Shown piece by piece: positions 8,312 to 16,540 of a DNA stretch of 32,985 bases. How positions within the stretch are numbered: the first letter of the stretch is position 1; the number at the start of each line of letters is the position of its first letter. The position numbers were made by a program, and so were the translations under genes. A model generated the notes under the pieces. It was not told the DNA's origin. It did no database searches and saw only the letters and a list, made by a program, of their open reading frames with translations. The stretch comes from UBA1731 sp963653155 (GTDB lineage Bacteria > Verrucomicrobiota > Kiritimatiellia > RFP12 > UBA1067): assembly GCA_963653155.1 (NCBI GenBank), contig CAVJWR010000029.1:1-32985 (forward strand), in the 5' to 3' direction.

Positions 8312-9183
8312 CGCAGCATCCGTCCGTGAAGTTTGCCCTTTCCACAAACTGGAACAATCGCCGCCTGAACGATGGCGCGAAAATCGCGGATGAGGCTGAG
8401 GCCCTTGGCTTCGATTCACTTGAACTCGGATTCTGCACACAACCGGAACAGATTGCCGGGTTCAGGAGTCGTCTTGGCCGTATGCCGGTGACGAGCGTAC
8501 ATGCATACTGTCCAGTTCCCATAGGCGCACCGAGCGGACATCCTGAACTGTATCAGCTTTGCTCTCCTGACGCCAATGAAAGGGCGCTGGCCCGGATGCT
8601 CCTTGAGAAGACGTTCGCCTGTGCCGCCGACCTCGGCGCAAGCGTTGTGGTGTTCCATGCCGGGTATGCGGATCTTTCGACGCTTTTCGGAGGACTTTTC
8701 ACTACGGCATGCAAGCTGCGCATAAGGCGCGGGAGAAGGCTTGTGGACGCATTCAAGGCGGAATTCGACAAGCTGTGTCCGAGCCTCGAAAAATTGGGGT
8801 TGACGCTTGCGCTGGAAAACCTTCCCCGTAGGGAGGGGTTCCCGTGCCTTGGAGAGGCTCGTGAACTGATGGAGCATTTCAAGGGTGCCCCATTGCGCCT
8901 GTGGTTCGATACGGGACACGCCTTGGTGCGCGAGACCCATGGTTGGGCCGGCGAGAGTACGCACATGGCTGCAGAACTGGCTCCATGGATATGCGGCATG
9001 CATATCAACGATGTGAAGGGCCCTTGCGACGACCATCGGGAACCGGGTTGGGGTAACGTCGATTTCCATCGCCTCACGTTCCTTGCGAAGCGTGATATCC
9101 TGCGCGTATTCGAGCCGCACAGTCATGTGTCTTACGATGACCTGAAGAGTGCCCTTGCGTATATGCGTCGTCTGTGGGGCTGA
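8308..9183 (+). CDS. Sugar-phosphate isomerase/epimerase-like TIM-barrel protein
   Basis: 291 residues of the xylose-isomerase-like / AP-endonuclease-2 barrel superfamily. Candidate metal-binding and catalytic positions are seen in order along the strands: VVFHAGY (His), LALENLPRREG (Glu), LWFDTGHALV (Asp and His), CGMHINDVKG with DDHREPGWGNVDF (His, Asp, Glu) and the late Glu of RVFEPHSH. The family covers hexulose-phosphate epimerases, inosose dehydratases and endonuclease IV relatives, so substrate cannot be assigned. The GTG start overlaps the ABC-F stop as GTGA, implying coupled translation. Confidence 0.8.
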   Translation: MTQHPSVKFALSTNWNNRRLNDGAKIADEAEALGFDSLELGFCTQPEQIAGFRSRLGRMPVTSVHAYCPVPIGAPSGHPELYQLCSPDANERALARMLLEKTFACAADLGASVVVFHAGYADLSTLFGGLFTTACKLRIRRGRRLVDAFKAEFDKLCPSLEKLGLTLALENLPRREGFPCLGEARELMEHFKGAPLRLWFDTGHALVRETHGWAGESTHMAAELAPWICGMHINDVKGPCDDHREPGWGNVDFHRLTFLAKRDILRVFEPHSHVSYDDLKSALAYMRRLWG

Positions 9184-9198
9184 GCTGGATGGGCTTTG

Positions 9199-9207
9199 TG
9201 GTATAAT
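9199..9207 (+). promoter_or_regulatory. Extended -10 promoter of argC-rdgB
   Basis: TGGTATAAT: TG one base before a perfect TATAAT. No -35 match at the right spacing, as usual for extended -10 promoters. Predicted start is near 9214, exactly at the left arm of the hairpin described next. Confidence 0.7.
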
Positions 9208-9213
9208 TATTGG

Positions 9214-9234
9214 CCTGTGACGAAAGGTCACAGG
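9214..9234 (+). promoter_or_regulatory. Hairpin or operator at the argC transcription start
   Basis: Perfect 8-bp inverted repeat: CCTGTGAC (9214-9221), loop GAAAG, GTCACAGG (9227-9234). It begins at the predicted first base of the transcript. It could be a 5' stabilising hairpin or a repressor site; it has no U-run, so it is not a terminator of the gene before. Confidence 0.6.
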
Positions 9235-9254
9235 ATTGTAGATGGAGTTGCTTA

Positions 9255-10178
9255 ATGAAAAAGGTTTTCATTGATGGTTCTGCCGGCACGACCGGATTGA
9301 GGATAAGGGAAAGGCTTGCCCAGCGCAGCGATTTGGAGGTGGTTGTCCTGCCTGACGAGGTACGCAAGGATGTCGAGGCCCGTAGGGCAGCGCTGAATGC
9401 CGCCGATGTGGCGTTCCTGTGCCTACCGGACGCAGCTGCGGTGGAGGCCGTCACTCTTGTCGACAACCCAAACACGGTTGTGATCGACACCTCCACTGCG
9501 CACAGAACCGCCGAGGGCTGGGAATATGGGTTTCCTGAATTGGAAGGGCGGCGCGAGCGCATAGCAAAGGCGAAGCGCATCGCGAATCCCGGATGCCACG
9601 CGACTGGTTTTATCGCACTTGTCGAGCCGCTTGTGCGCACAGGGTTGCTTTCAGGGGATATTGCGCTCACCGCATTCTCGCTCACCGGCTATTCTGGCGG
9701 CGGGAAGAAGATGATTGCGCAGTATGAGGAAATGAAGGGTGAAACGATGTTCCTCGGCGGGCGGCAGTATGCGCTTGGGCAGTCCCACAAGCATTTGCCG
9801 GAGATCGTCAAGCAGTGTGGACTGTCCGTTGTGCCTGCGTTCTGTCCGATAGTCGTGCCGCATTACTCCGGCATGGAGACCACCGTGCCTGTGTTTGCCA
9901 AGGATATCAGAGGCTCTGTCGAGGATATCAGGCGTACGTATCGCGAAACGTATGCGCAGGGCCTTGTCCGCTTTGTGGAGAATGCAGATGAAGAGGGCTT
10001 CCTTTCGTCCGCGAAATTGAGCGGTTCAGATACGCTTGAGGCATCCGTGTACGGCAATCAGGACCGAATCCTGCTCGTATCACGCTTTGACAATCTCGGC
10101 AAGGGTGCGTCCGGCGCGGCGATACAGAACATGAACCTTGTGCTTGGCGTTTCTGAAGACGAGGGACTTGCCGTATGA
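9255..10178 (+). CDS. argC: N-acetyl-gamma-glutamyl-phosphate reductase (type 2)
   Basis: 307 residues. ArgC reduces N-acetylglutamyl phosphate to the semialdehyde with NADPH in arginine synthesis. It has the short form typical of the type 2 enzymes: nucleotide-binding start KKVFIDGSAGTTGLRIRERL, the catalytic cysteine (Cys114) in NPGCHATG, then LTGYSGGGK and the QSHKHLPE segment with the catalytic-region histidine, and a C-terminal NLGKGASGAAIQNMNL. The ATG at 9255 is chosen because GGAG lies 7 bases upstream and the protein starts right at the beta strand; an earlier in-frame start at 9210 would fall inside the promoter region. No other arginine gene is present. The stop overlaps the rdgB start. 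Confidence 0.95.
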   Translation: MKKVFIDGSAGTTGLRIRERLAQRSDLEVVVLPDEVRKDVEARRAALNAADVAFLCLPDAAAVEAVTLVDNPNTVVIDTSTAHRTAEGWEYGFPELEGRRERIAKAKRIANPGCHATGFIALVEPLVRTGLLSGDIALTAFSLTGYSGGGKKMIAQYEEMKGETMFLGGRQYALGQSHKHLPEIVKQCGLSVVPAFCPIVVPHYSGMETTVPVFAKDIRGSVEDIRRTYRETYAQGLVRFVENADEEGFLSSAKLSGSDTLEASVYGNQDRILLVSRFDNLGKGASGAAIQNMNLVLGVSEDEGLAV

Positions 10179-10750
10179 CCGACATCTATGTTGCAACGCA
10201 CAACGCCAACAAGCTTCGTGAGATAGGCGAGATACTGCCGGGGTTCGCCGTTCATGCCGAAGACCCGGATGTGGAAGAGACTGCCGTCGATTTCTCCGGC
10301 AATGCCCTAATCAAGGCCCGCGCCATTGCCTCAAGGCACATGGGCGATTGGGTGATGGCGGACGATTCAGGGTTGGAGGTGGATGCGCTCGGCGGCGAAC
10401 CGGGGGTGCGCAGTGCGCGATACGCGGGTGAACCTTCAGATACCAAGGCGAACAATGCGCTGCTCCTGAAGAACCTTGATAGCGTTGATGACCGCCGTGC
10501 GCATTTCACATGCTGTATTGCGCTCATAGATCCGAGCGGACTGGAGTATGTGGTTGAGGGACGCTGCTACGGGACAATCGCGCATGCCGAAGCTGGCGCT
10601 GGCGGATTCGGCTACGATCCGCTATTTGTGCCAGATGGCCATTCAAGGTCGTTTGCCGAACTTTCCGCCAAAGAAAAGAATGCGATATCCCATCGTGGCC
10701 GGGCCTTGGCTGAAATGAAGAGGCTGATGGCGGAAATCACCGCTCAATAA
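10175..10750 (+). CDS. rdgB: RdgB/HAM1 XTP/dITP diphosphatase
   Basis: 191 residues, full length. It hydrolyses non-canonical purine triphosphates (dITP, XTP) to monophosphates, keeping them out of DNA and RNA. Family motifs: YVATHNANKLREI (substrate phosphate site), the DDSGLEVDALGGEPGVRSAR block, GGFGYDPLF and the late SHRGRAL. The ATG overlaps the argC stop as ATGA. The 3' end overlaps the convergent L,D-transpeptidase gene by 14 bases, so neither has a private terminator. Confidence 0.96.
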   Translation: MTDIYVATHNANKLREIGEILPGFAVHAEDPDVEETAVDFSGNALIKARAIASRHMGDWVMADDSGLEVDALGGEPGVRSARYAGEPSDTKANNALLLKNLDSVDDRRAHFTCCIALIDPSGLEYVVEGRCYGTIAHAEAGAGGFGYDPLFVPDGHSRSFAELSAKEKNAISHRGRALAEMKRLMAEITAQ

Positions 10751-11597
10751 GCACACGGGTTCCTGGCTTTACGAGTTCGTAGAGCTTTTCGGCGTTCCAA
10801 TTCGCGAGCCGGAAACATCCGTGCGACTCTGCGCGGCCTATGCGTTCCGGGATCGGGGTTCCGTGGATTCCATATCCGGGAATCGAAAGTCCAAGCCACA
10901 CGGTTCCTACCGGATTGTTTGGACCGGGAGGGAAGATGTATCGCGAGGCTTTCTTGCCCTTTGGCGTGAAGTCAGGAGTGTACGTGTAGTTTGGATTCGC
11001 GATCTGCGTCACGATTTTGACTTCCCCCGTGGGTGGAAGTTTCGCCTTGTCGCGGGCAATGGAGCACGGGAAAAGGGCCATCACCTTGCCTGAGGAGCTT
11101 ATGGCAGAGACATTGAATCTTGACAGCGACACCTTTACGAGGGATGCCTTGTCGCCTACGGCGACAGGCGATACCTCCGGCAACGTTATCTTCGTTCCAA
11201 TGGTCACGTTCGACCACGCTATCTTCGGATTGAGCCGCTTCAGCGTGTTGGGCGTCACGTGGCCGCGTTCCGCGAACATCTCTAGGATGGATTCATACCC
11301 CATCCTGGGTAGATTGGCTTTCTTTGCGGGCTCTTGCGGAATGTGCGTGATTGCCGCTAGGTCGCCGGCGCTAACCTCCGCCGTGTAGAACAGATCCGGC
11401 TCATTGGGGAAATACCTGTCGAAAGCCGAGCCGATCTCATCCTGCCTTGGGGGCGGCAGGCCATTTGCCGAACAGTATGCGGCAAGCGCCGCATACGTCT
11501 TTGTTCCCGCCTGACCGTCCATTGCGTTCGGGGAATATCCACGACGGTCAAGGCATATCTGAAGTGCGAGAATCGCGAGAAAAGCTGTCTTGGTCAT
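10737..11597 (-). CDS. L,D-transpeptidase (YkuD) with peptidoglycan-binding and LysM-like domains
   Basis: 286 residues. The YkuD catalytic domain at the C-terminus carries GYGIHGTP and the active-site ESHGCFRLANW with its catalytic Cys; such enzymes make 3-3 peptide cross-links or attach proteins to peptidoglycan. Upstream of it are a helical peptidoglycan-binding-like segment (RRGYSPNAMDGQAGTKTYAA, early in the protein) and a LysM-like stretch (EMFAERGHVTPNTLKRLNP). The hydrophobic start is very short (TKTAFLAILALQICL), a marginal signal peptide. The gene lies 36 bases downstream of the secretin gene on the same strand, so it may be read through from the pilus operon and serve to fit the secretin into the wall; it may also have its own promoter. 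Confidence 0.92.
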   Translation of the reverse strand: MTKTAFLAILALQICLDRRGYSPNAMDGQAGTKTYAALAAYCSANGLPPPRQDEIGSAFDRYFPNEPDLFYTAEVSAGDLAAITHIPQEPAKKANLPRMGYESILEMFAERGHVTPNTLKRLNPKIAWSNVTIGTKITLPEVSPVAVGDKASLVKVSLSRFNVSAISSSGKVMALFPCSIARDKAKLPPTGEVKIVTQIANPNYTYTPDFTPKGKKASRYIFPPGPNNPVGTVWLGLSIPGYGIHGTPIPERIGRAESHGCFRLANWNAEKLYELVKPGTRVLIER

Positions 11598-11619
11598 ATG
11601 GCGTGTAGTTTACCATATG
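11595..11619 (-). promoter_or_regulatory. Possible promoter and inverted repeat at the L,D-transpeptidase start
   Basis: On the minus strand TGGTAAACT (11615 to 11607) is an extended -10-like element placing a start about 3 bases before the ATG. It lies between the arms CATATGG (11595-11601) and CCATATG (11613-11619). Both signals are modest. Confidence 0.35.
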
Positions 11620-11633
11620 ATCCCAGTTCTGTC

Positions 11634-13418
11634 CTATTCGGATAGCTTCATGACGACGCTACCTGTCGGCTGCTCTGTGCGCCCCCGGTCATACAGCGGC
11701 CTGGTGTCTATCTGCAGCACTTCGCTGGCGGTGCCCTTGCGATCGCCTGGCTCAAGTCTTGCGCCAGTTATGTACTCGCGACCGAGGACGGCGTTCTTCG
11801 GAAGCCCGAGATCCTTCGGTAGTTCGGCAGGGTTGGCAATGCCGATAGTGACGAACACGATGATTTCCTTCTGGACCTTCTGGCGGCTCTTCCATCCGAA
11901 GAGCGTCTGCCCGATCCATGGGATCTTGTGCAGATAGGGGATGCCAGTATCGACATCCTCCTCGACTGTCCGGCTCAGGCCACCGATCACCGCCGTCGCG
12001 CCGTCTTTCATCGTGAAGTCGGTCGAGATCGACTTCATGTTGATTATCGGATAGCGCGAATAGGATGCGTCGTTATCGGAACCGACGATCTTGTAGAATC
12101 CGTCCTCCGTCACATCGAGGTCGAGTTGTGAGATCGTAGGCACGATCTCCACCGAGATGAGTCCATCACGGGAGATGCGCGGCTTGACCGAGAGCGTGAT
12201 GCCCCAGGAGTAGAAAGCCTGGCCGGCGAACATTCCGGTGTCCCTATTGCCGGGAATCTCCTGAATACGCGCGGTGAAGTCGGTGTAGGTCGTGCCGGAC
12301 TGCGTGTTGCGCTGGCTCGTGAGTTCGACGTTCGGGAACTTGGTCGTCATGTCGACCTTCGCCTCCTTGCCGTTCGATACGATCACTTTCGGGTTGGAGA
12401 ATATCTTCGCGTCCTGCGTCGACTCGAACGCGCTCAGCGCGAGGCGGAAATCGTCCGCCGAAAGTGTTCCTGAGATGTAGTTGGCCTTGCCGCCGACATC
12501 GTGCCGCATGGCGGTGGCGCTGTCGTTATTGAGGCCGACCTTGCCGTTCGGGTTTTCCGACCAGGAGGCTCCGGCCTCCACCTTGTTGATGCTTGCGCCC
12601 CAGCTTTCGAGCTGGTTCCATTGCACACCGAGCTTGTGAAGGGCTTGTGACGAGAGTTCTGCGAAGCGTGCCTCGATGCAGATCTGTGCGACGGCTCGAT
12701 CCACCGCCTTCACTATGCCCGCGCAGTCGGAGATTGTCTTTTCGTCTGCCGTGACGACCACGACGTTTGCGCCCTCGAAGCAGGTCGCGATCGGCTGGAT
12801 TGGGTTCCCTTTGGCATCTTTACGCGCATAGGCGATGTTGAAGAGTTTGGCAAGTTCTTTCGCCGAGGCGTGGTTCAGCTCGAAGGTCGTGGTCTGGAGT
12901 GGAATTACCTGTAGATCCTCTACGACGCGGTAGATGTTGTCGCGCTCGTCGAGGCGGAATCCGCGCGAGTTGAGGATGGATGTGAGGGCCTGTAGCCACG
13001 GCACTCGGCGTAGCGTGACGGAGACGCGGCGGAGAAGGTTCGTCGACTCTCCGGATATTATGTTCGCGCCGGTGGTCTTGCGGAATTGACGCAGGACATC
13101 CGCGAGCGTCGCGTCGTCGCAGTCGATATCCACGAGCGAGATCGCCCCGGACGACGTTAGCGGCTTGATCTGCGGACGCTTCGAGGCCATGAAGGAATCG
13201 TCCTCTTCGAGGTCGATCTCGTCGGCACGGCTTTCGGCAAGCGGAGTGGGTGCGGCGACATCCGCAGGTTTCTCGGCGGCGGCCTGTGGCGTAGTTTCGA
13301 TGGCCTGCGTGGTAGGAGGCGCAACGGTCTCCACCGGAGCATTGTTTGTCGTGGAGGTCTCATTGGCGAAGATGCCGCATGAGGCGAGGATGGCAAGGAC
13401 GGCGATCATTTTGTTCAT
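11634..13418 (-). CDS. pilQ: Secretin (PilQ/GspD-type outer-membrane channel)
   Basis: 594 residues. A signal peptide (about 1-18) is followed by an Ala/Pro/Thr-rich low-complexity region, an STN/N-domain (ISLVDIDCDDATLADVLRQF, about 95-165), an N1-type domain (TTTFELNHASAKELAKLF onward), and the secretin C-domain: VEARF-like ICIEARFAELSS, KIFSNPKVIVSNGKEA, then the closing KDGATAVIGGLSRTVEEDVD and GIPYLHKIPWIGQTLFGWKS. This is the multimeric pore through which the pilus or secreted protein passes. The gene is last in the pilM-N-O-P-Q order and overlaps its predecessor by ATGA. The alternative is a type II secretion GspD; the pilM-P neighbours favour the pilus assignment. Confidence 0.93.
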   Translation of the reverse strand: MNKMIAVLAILASCGIFANETSTTNNAPVETVAPPTTQAIETTPQAAAEKPADVAAPTPLAESRADEIDLEEDDSFMASKRPQIKPLTSSGAISLVDIDCDDATLADVLRQFRKTTGANIISGESTNLLRRVSVTLRRVPWLQALTSILNSRGFRLDERDNIYRVVEDLQVIPLQTTTFELNHASAKELAKLFNIAYARKDAKGNPIQPIATCFEGANVVVVTADEKTISDCAGIVKAVDRAVAQICIEARFAELSSQALHKLGVQWNQLESWGASINKVEAGASWSENPNGKVGLNNDSATAMRHDVGGKANYISGTLSADDFRLALSAFESTQDAKIFSNPKVIVSNGKEAKVDMTTKFPNVELTSQRNTQSGTTYTDFTARIQEIPGNRDTGMFAGQAFYSWGITLSVKPRISRDGLISVEIVPTISQLDLDVTEDGFYKIVGSDNDASYSRYPIINMKSISTDFTMKDGATAVIGGLSRTVEEDVDTGIPYLHKIPWIGQTLFGWKSRQKVQKEIIVFVTIGIANPAELPKDLGLPKNAVLGREYITGARLEPGDRKGTASEVLQIDTRPLYDRGRTEQPTGSVVMKLSE

Positions 13419-13876
13419 TTGCTGTTTCCTTTCGGTTCTTCATCGCATTCGCGGATGCGGACACGGATCAGGCGCAGGGTCTTGCTGTCCGTCACTTCCT
13501 TTACGCGCCATGTGAAGCGGTATCCTTCGTGGTTGACCGATACGAGGTCTCCATCGGCATAGATGCCACCATTTATGGTTATGGCTTGGCGTGATTTTGC
13601 CCCTGACATCTTGAGGATGCTGCCGATGCGCAGCGACTTGCGGGCCTTAACCCAGCGGCGCTCCACCGCTTGTGCATCGTCGGCCTCACGTGCGGCTTCG
13701 GCTATCGATTCTGCCGTTATGCTCGTTTTCGTGTCTTCATCCGTGACCGGAGTCTCGGATACGACCTTGACGCGAGGCGCATCGACGATTGGTTCGCGCG
13801 TGCCGATGTGTCCAATCGGCCAGAAGGGATTGCGGAGCGGAATCGTTGCCGCGAGAAGGAGAAAGACGGCGTTCAT
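13415..13876 (-). CDS. Small periplasmic pilus-platform protein, PilP/GspC-like by position
   Basis: 153 residues from the ATG at 13876, which overlaps the PilO stop as ATGA; an earlier in-frame start would add 11 residues inside pilO and is less likely. It has a short hydrophobic start (NAVFLLLAATIPLRNPFWPIGH), an acidic linker, and a compact C-terminal beta domain (QAITINGGIYADGDLVSVNH, then FTWRVKEVTDSKTLRLIRVR) that looks like the homology-region fold of PilP/GspC, which links the inner-membrane platform to the secretin. Sequence similarity to PilP is not obvious, so the call depends on size, layout and place in the operon. Confidence 0.75.
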   Translation of the reverse strand: MNAVFLLLAATIPLRNPFWPIGHIGTREPIVDAPRVKVVSETPVTDEDTKTSITAESIAEAAREADDAQAVERRWVKARKSLRIGSILKMSGAKSRQAITINGGIYADGDLVSVNHEGYRFTWRVKEVTDSKTLRLIRVRIRECDEEPKGNSK

Positions 13877-14466
13877 TTCGTCGGCGCTCCTTTCTTCTCC
13901 ATCGGCCATTCAAGGATGAACACGATCTGCTGTGCAGCTGGGTTCGCCCGCGCCGTAATTACAAGGGACTCAAGCGCCACGAGCGGGAACTCCCTCTCGA
14001 CGCACCGCAGAAATGAAACCGCCGCCTGATAGCTTCCGCTGCAGCTTATCTTGATCGGGCAACGCACAAACCTTTGCGTTGGCGCCTTGCCGACGATAGG
14101 CAGATCTATTGTTGGCAGGGCCTCGTATTCCATCCCGCTCAACCCACATCCGGCGGCAATGGAATCCACAAACGATTTGGCTCGCATGGCCGTCGATTCG
14201 AGAAGCGGCTTGATCAAGGCTGGTTGGTAGACGGCAAGTGCATCTTCGGATTTTTCCAGTCCGGCACGGACCTGATCGGCGCGCGCGAGGTTGCCCATCT
14301 GGGTGCGGTGCCGAAGCGTCTCGCCATGCAGCGTTTTCCGTGCCTTCGCGAGAGCCGTTTCCGTAGACTCTATCGCGAAGAAGTAGATTCCCGCCGCGAG
14401 TGCGCCGAAGATCAGGGTAAGGAGCAGGGTGCGCTGGACGTTCGGGGCCATGTTCTGGAGATTCAT
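13873..14466 (-). CDS. pilO: PilO-like inner-membrane platform protein
   Basis: 197 residues: a short cytoplasmic start, one transmembrane helix (TLLLTLIFGALAAGIYFFAI, about 13-32), a charged periplasmic coiled coil (about 35-75), and a C-terminal alpha/beta domain (KISCSGSYQAAVSFLRCVEREFP region) like the ferredoxin-like fold of PilO. PilO pairs with PilN to form the periplasmic part of the alignment complex. It overlaps the genes on both sides by ATGA. Confidence 0.8.
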   Translation of the reverse strand: MNLQNMAPNVQRTLLLTLIFGALAAGIYFFAIESTETALAKARKTLHGETLRHRTQMGNLARADQVRAGLEKSEDALAVYQPALIKPLLESTAMRAKSFVDSIAAGCGLSGMEYEALPTIDLPIVGKAPTQRFVRCPIKISCSGSYQAAVSFLRCVEREFPLVALESLVITARANPAAQQIVFILEWPMEKKGAPTK

Positions 14467-15188
14467 TGTTCGAACCTCCTTCCTATGAGGCGATATTCCA
14501 CCTCGAATGCCATAAGGCGGGAACCATCCTCGGCACGGGAGGCATCCTGCCTGAAGGAACGTATTCTCGGGCTTTGCTCCGAGACCTGCGTTGCCGCACG
14601 GGTGATGACGACATCATTGGTGAAGGTTTCGGTGGCGAGCGAGTCCATCAGAGAGAGGATCGGCGCCTCTTTCGTGGAGCGTCCGACGAGGATGAGAGAT
14701 GCGTTCTCCACATAGGATGTTGGACCATATAGCGAAAGGTCCGGCTTGGCCACGACTCTCCTTCTCGTCTTCGCCTTTGGCATCGGAGGGACGGTTATCG
14801 GAGGCGGTGCGGGCGCGGGGATTTCGAGTTTTAGAAGCTGGACCTTGAGTGGCATTGCCTCCGCGAGCGAGGTAAGAAGTCCGCTGCGGCGGCGGATGGA
14901 CGAGCGGTAGCAGTCGAGCTGGGCGAGTTCGGCATCTATCTCGCGGGAGCGATCCATCTGGGCGAGGACGTTCTTGTGGACGGCGTCCCTTGCCGCCATT
15001 TCGCCCTTGAGCTGATTTACGTTTGCCTGCACGAGCATGAGCTGACCGCCGAGAATTGCCCACCAGATGGCCATGCCGATGCACGCGAAGATCGCAAGCA
15101 CGGGCATCATCACACGGAAGCGGATGGGCGAAGAGCTGAACTTCTCGCTCTCCATCAGGAGGTTGAGGTGGTAGGCTGGACTCTTCAT
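14463..15188 (-). CDS. pilN: PilN-like inner-membrane platform protein
   Basis: 241 residues. The cytoplasmic N-terminus has YHLNLLMESE, matching the I/L-N-L-L motif by which PilN docks in the groove of PilM. A transmembrane helix follows (MMPVLAIFACIGMAIWWAIL, about 27-47), then a coiled coil and a C-terminal periplasmic domain. Between them lies a Pro/Ala-rich and basic insert (PAPAPPPITVPPMPKAKTRR), longer than in usual PilN. It overlaps pilM and pilO by ATGA. Confidence 0.82.
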   Translation of the reverse strand: MKSPAYHLNLLMESEKFSSSPIRFRVMMPVLAIFACIGMAIWWAILGGQLMLVQANVNQLKGEMAARDAVHKNVLAQMDRSREIDAELAQLDCYRSSIRRRSGLLTSLAEAMPLKVQLLKLEIPAPAPPPITVPPMPKAKTRRRVVAKPDLSLYGPTSYVENASLILVGRSTKEAPILSLMDSLATETFTNDVVITRAATQVSEQSPRIRSFRQDASRAEDGSRLMAFEVEYRLIGRRFEQ

Positions 15189-16372
15189 GTCTCAGCCTCC
15201 TCCCCAAGGAGCGCGAGTGCGGCCCCGAGCGCTCCGAGGAATGCGTTCGCCGCCGCGCCTGAAACTGTGGAATCCGATGCGACCCTGTCATCGACGGCAA
15301 GACCATCGAAGGCGTACGGCGCGATGAGCGTCATACGTGAACGCTCTTCGGCAAGCGCCCGCCAGCATTCCGTGCCGGACGGAACCCCCATCAGGAACGT
15401 AGACTTAACGTCAATGCCGAGTTTGCTTGCGAGGTAGTCGTGCGAGACCGATAGTTCGTCGAGAATCGGGGCCAAGATGGGTTCGAGGATGGGGCGCGGG
15501 TCGATGAGGTTGTCGTTGAGGACATCCGCCACCATCGCATCGTTTATTCCGAGACCGCTCTTGAGCGCATCGCATATGGCCCGCCATCCGGGCGCACGGC
15601 GGCATGTGCGCCAAAGCGCGATGTCGCCGTCGCGGTATCCCACGATGTTCGCGCTATCCTCGTTCACGAAAAGCGCAAGCGCGGAACCTTTTGCCGCAGT
15701 GAACGCACTTTGCCGCAGGATGCTCGCGGTGAGGGCCGCAGGGCGGAGCTGGATGGACGATGCCGTAGGGCGACGTCCTTCCGGCAGAAGACGCGAGAGC
15801 CAGAGAACCTGATACTCCGGGATGCCTGCCTCCATCACGAAGTCGCCTTCGGTCGATATGGGCTTCATCACGAAGCGAGTGCCGCCGTTTGAGACAGGCA
15901 CCCCAGGTTCGGGTGCTGGCGCATTGGCGTCTGGCGTCGTGGTCGGAGGGGGCACCTTGGCTTTCTCTTCGCGCCGCAGGCTGAATTTCTTTGGCTTGGC
16001 GGGCGCATCCTCTTCGATGCGGTGCGTGCCGGCGGAGAAATCCGAGCGGAACGCATCCCGCGTTGTCTGTGCGATGAACATGTTTGGCGACGTGACCGCG
16101 AGCGCGGCGTGTGGTGCCTGAAACGCCGCCGGCAACGACCATGTGCAGCCATGAGACGCAGCCTCCCACGAATCTGGAAGGGAGGCTGATGGCGGCGGGA
16201 CAAATCCAGCCGCGACGACGTGCAGCGCCCCCTTGCGTTCCGACAATCGGATGGCTGGACAGCCACGCTTGTCCCCGGAGAAAAGATCCAAGCCAACAAC
16301 ATCGGCAGGCTTGCGCCTCTTCGGGCCGCCGCCTATCGTGATTGTTTTCGTTTTGGTCAGTTGAATCTCCAT
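15185..16372 (-). CDS. pilM: PilM-like actin-fold ATPase of the pilus platform
   Basis: 395 residues, no membrane segment. PilM is a cytoplasmic actin/FtsA-like protein that binds the PilN tail. Here the fold is suggested by the opening VVGLDLFS phosphate-loop-like strand, the ALALFVNEDSANIVGYRDGD segment (second phosphate loop) and the late ASKLGIDVKSTFLMGV region. A Pro-rich insert (about 125-155, KVPPPTTTPDANAPAPEPGV) is unusual. Conservation to classical PilM is low, so the call leans on gene order and on the PilN motif of the next gene. The ATG is only about 4 bases from the start predicted by the sigma-54 promoter, with no room for a ribosome-binding site. Confidence 0.82.
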   Translation of the reverse strand: MEIQLTKTKTITIGGGPKRRKPADVVGLDLFSGDKRGCPAIRLSERKGALHVVAAGFVPPPSASLPDSWEAASHGCTWSLPAAFQAPHAALAVTSPNMFIAQTTRDAFRSDFSAGTHRIEEDAPAKPKKFSLRREEKAKVPPPTTTPDANAPAPEPGVPVSNGGTRFVMKPISTEGDFVMEAGIPEYQVLWLSRLLPEGRRPTASSIQLRPAALTASILRQSAFTAAKGSALALFVNEDSANIVGYRDGDIALWRTCRRAPGWRAICDALKSGLGINDAMVADVLNDNLIDPRPILEPILAPILDELSVSHDYLASKLGIDVKSTFLMGVPSGTECWRALAEERSRMTLIAPYAFDGLAVDDRVASDSTVSGAAANAFLGALGAALALLGEEAET

Positions 16373-16386
16373 CGCAATAAATGTAT

Positions 16387-16402
16387 AGCAGATTCCGTGC
16401 CA
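16387..16402 (-). promoter_or_regulatory. Sigma-54 promoter of the pilM-N-O-P-Q operon
   Basis: On the minus strand TGGCACGGAATCTGCT: the -24 TGGCACG and -12 CTGCT with the exact GG-N10-GC spacing sigma-54 requires. Transcription would begin near 16376, 4 bases before the pilM ATG. A CTACCNN array ends immediately upstream. Confidence 0.85.
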
Positions 16403-16403
16403 G

Positions 16404-16538
16404 TAGTTGGGTAGTTGGTAGATGGTAGTTGATAGTTAGTTGGTAGCGGGTAGATGGTAGTTGGTAGTGGTGCCTAAATCCACAAATGCTGAAATGACAA
16501 AATGCAATCGCAAATCGTAAATCGAAAATCGCAAATTC
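16404..16538 (-). repeat. Composite repeat, copy 1 (AT module plus CTACCNN array), reading toward pilM
   Basis: Read on the minus strand: a 66-bp AT-rich module (16538 to 16473) built of GATTT-type heptads; a 5-base spacer; eight CTACCNN heptads (CTACCAA, CTACCAT, CTACCCG and others, one 4-base interruption) plus a final CTA (16467 to 16404). It abuts the pilM -24 box. Its module matches copy 2 at 58 of 66 positions without gaps. Confidence 0.9.
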
Positions 16539-16540
16539 CC

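Noticed and set aside
9214..9234. Intrinsic terminator for the isomerase gene
   Set aside because: No T-tract follows and it lies after the argC -10; better read as part of the argC leader.
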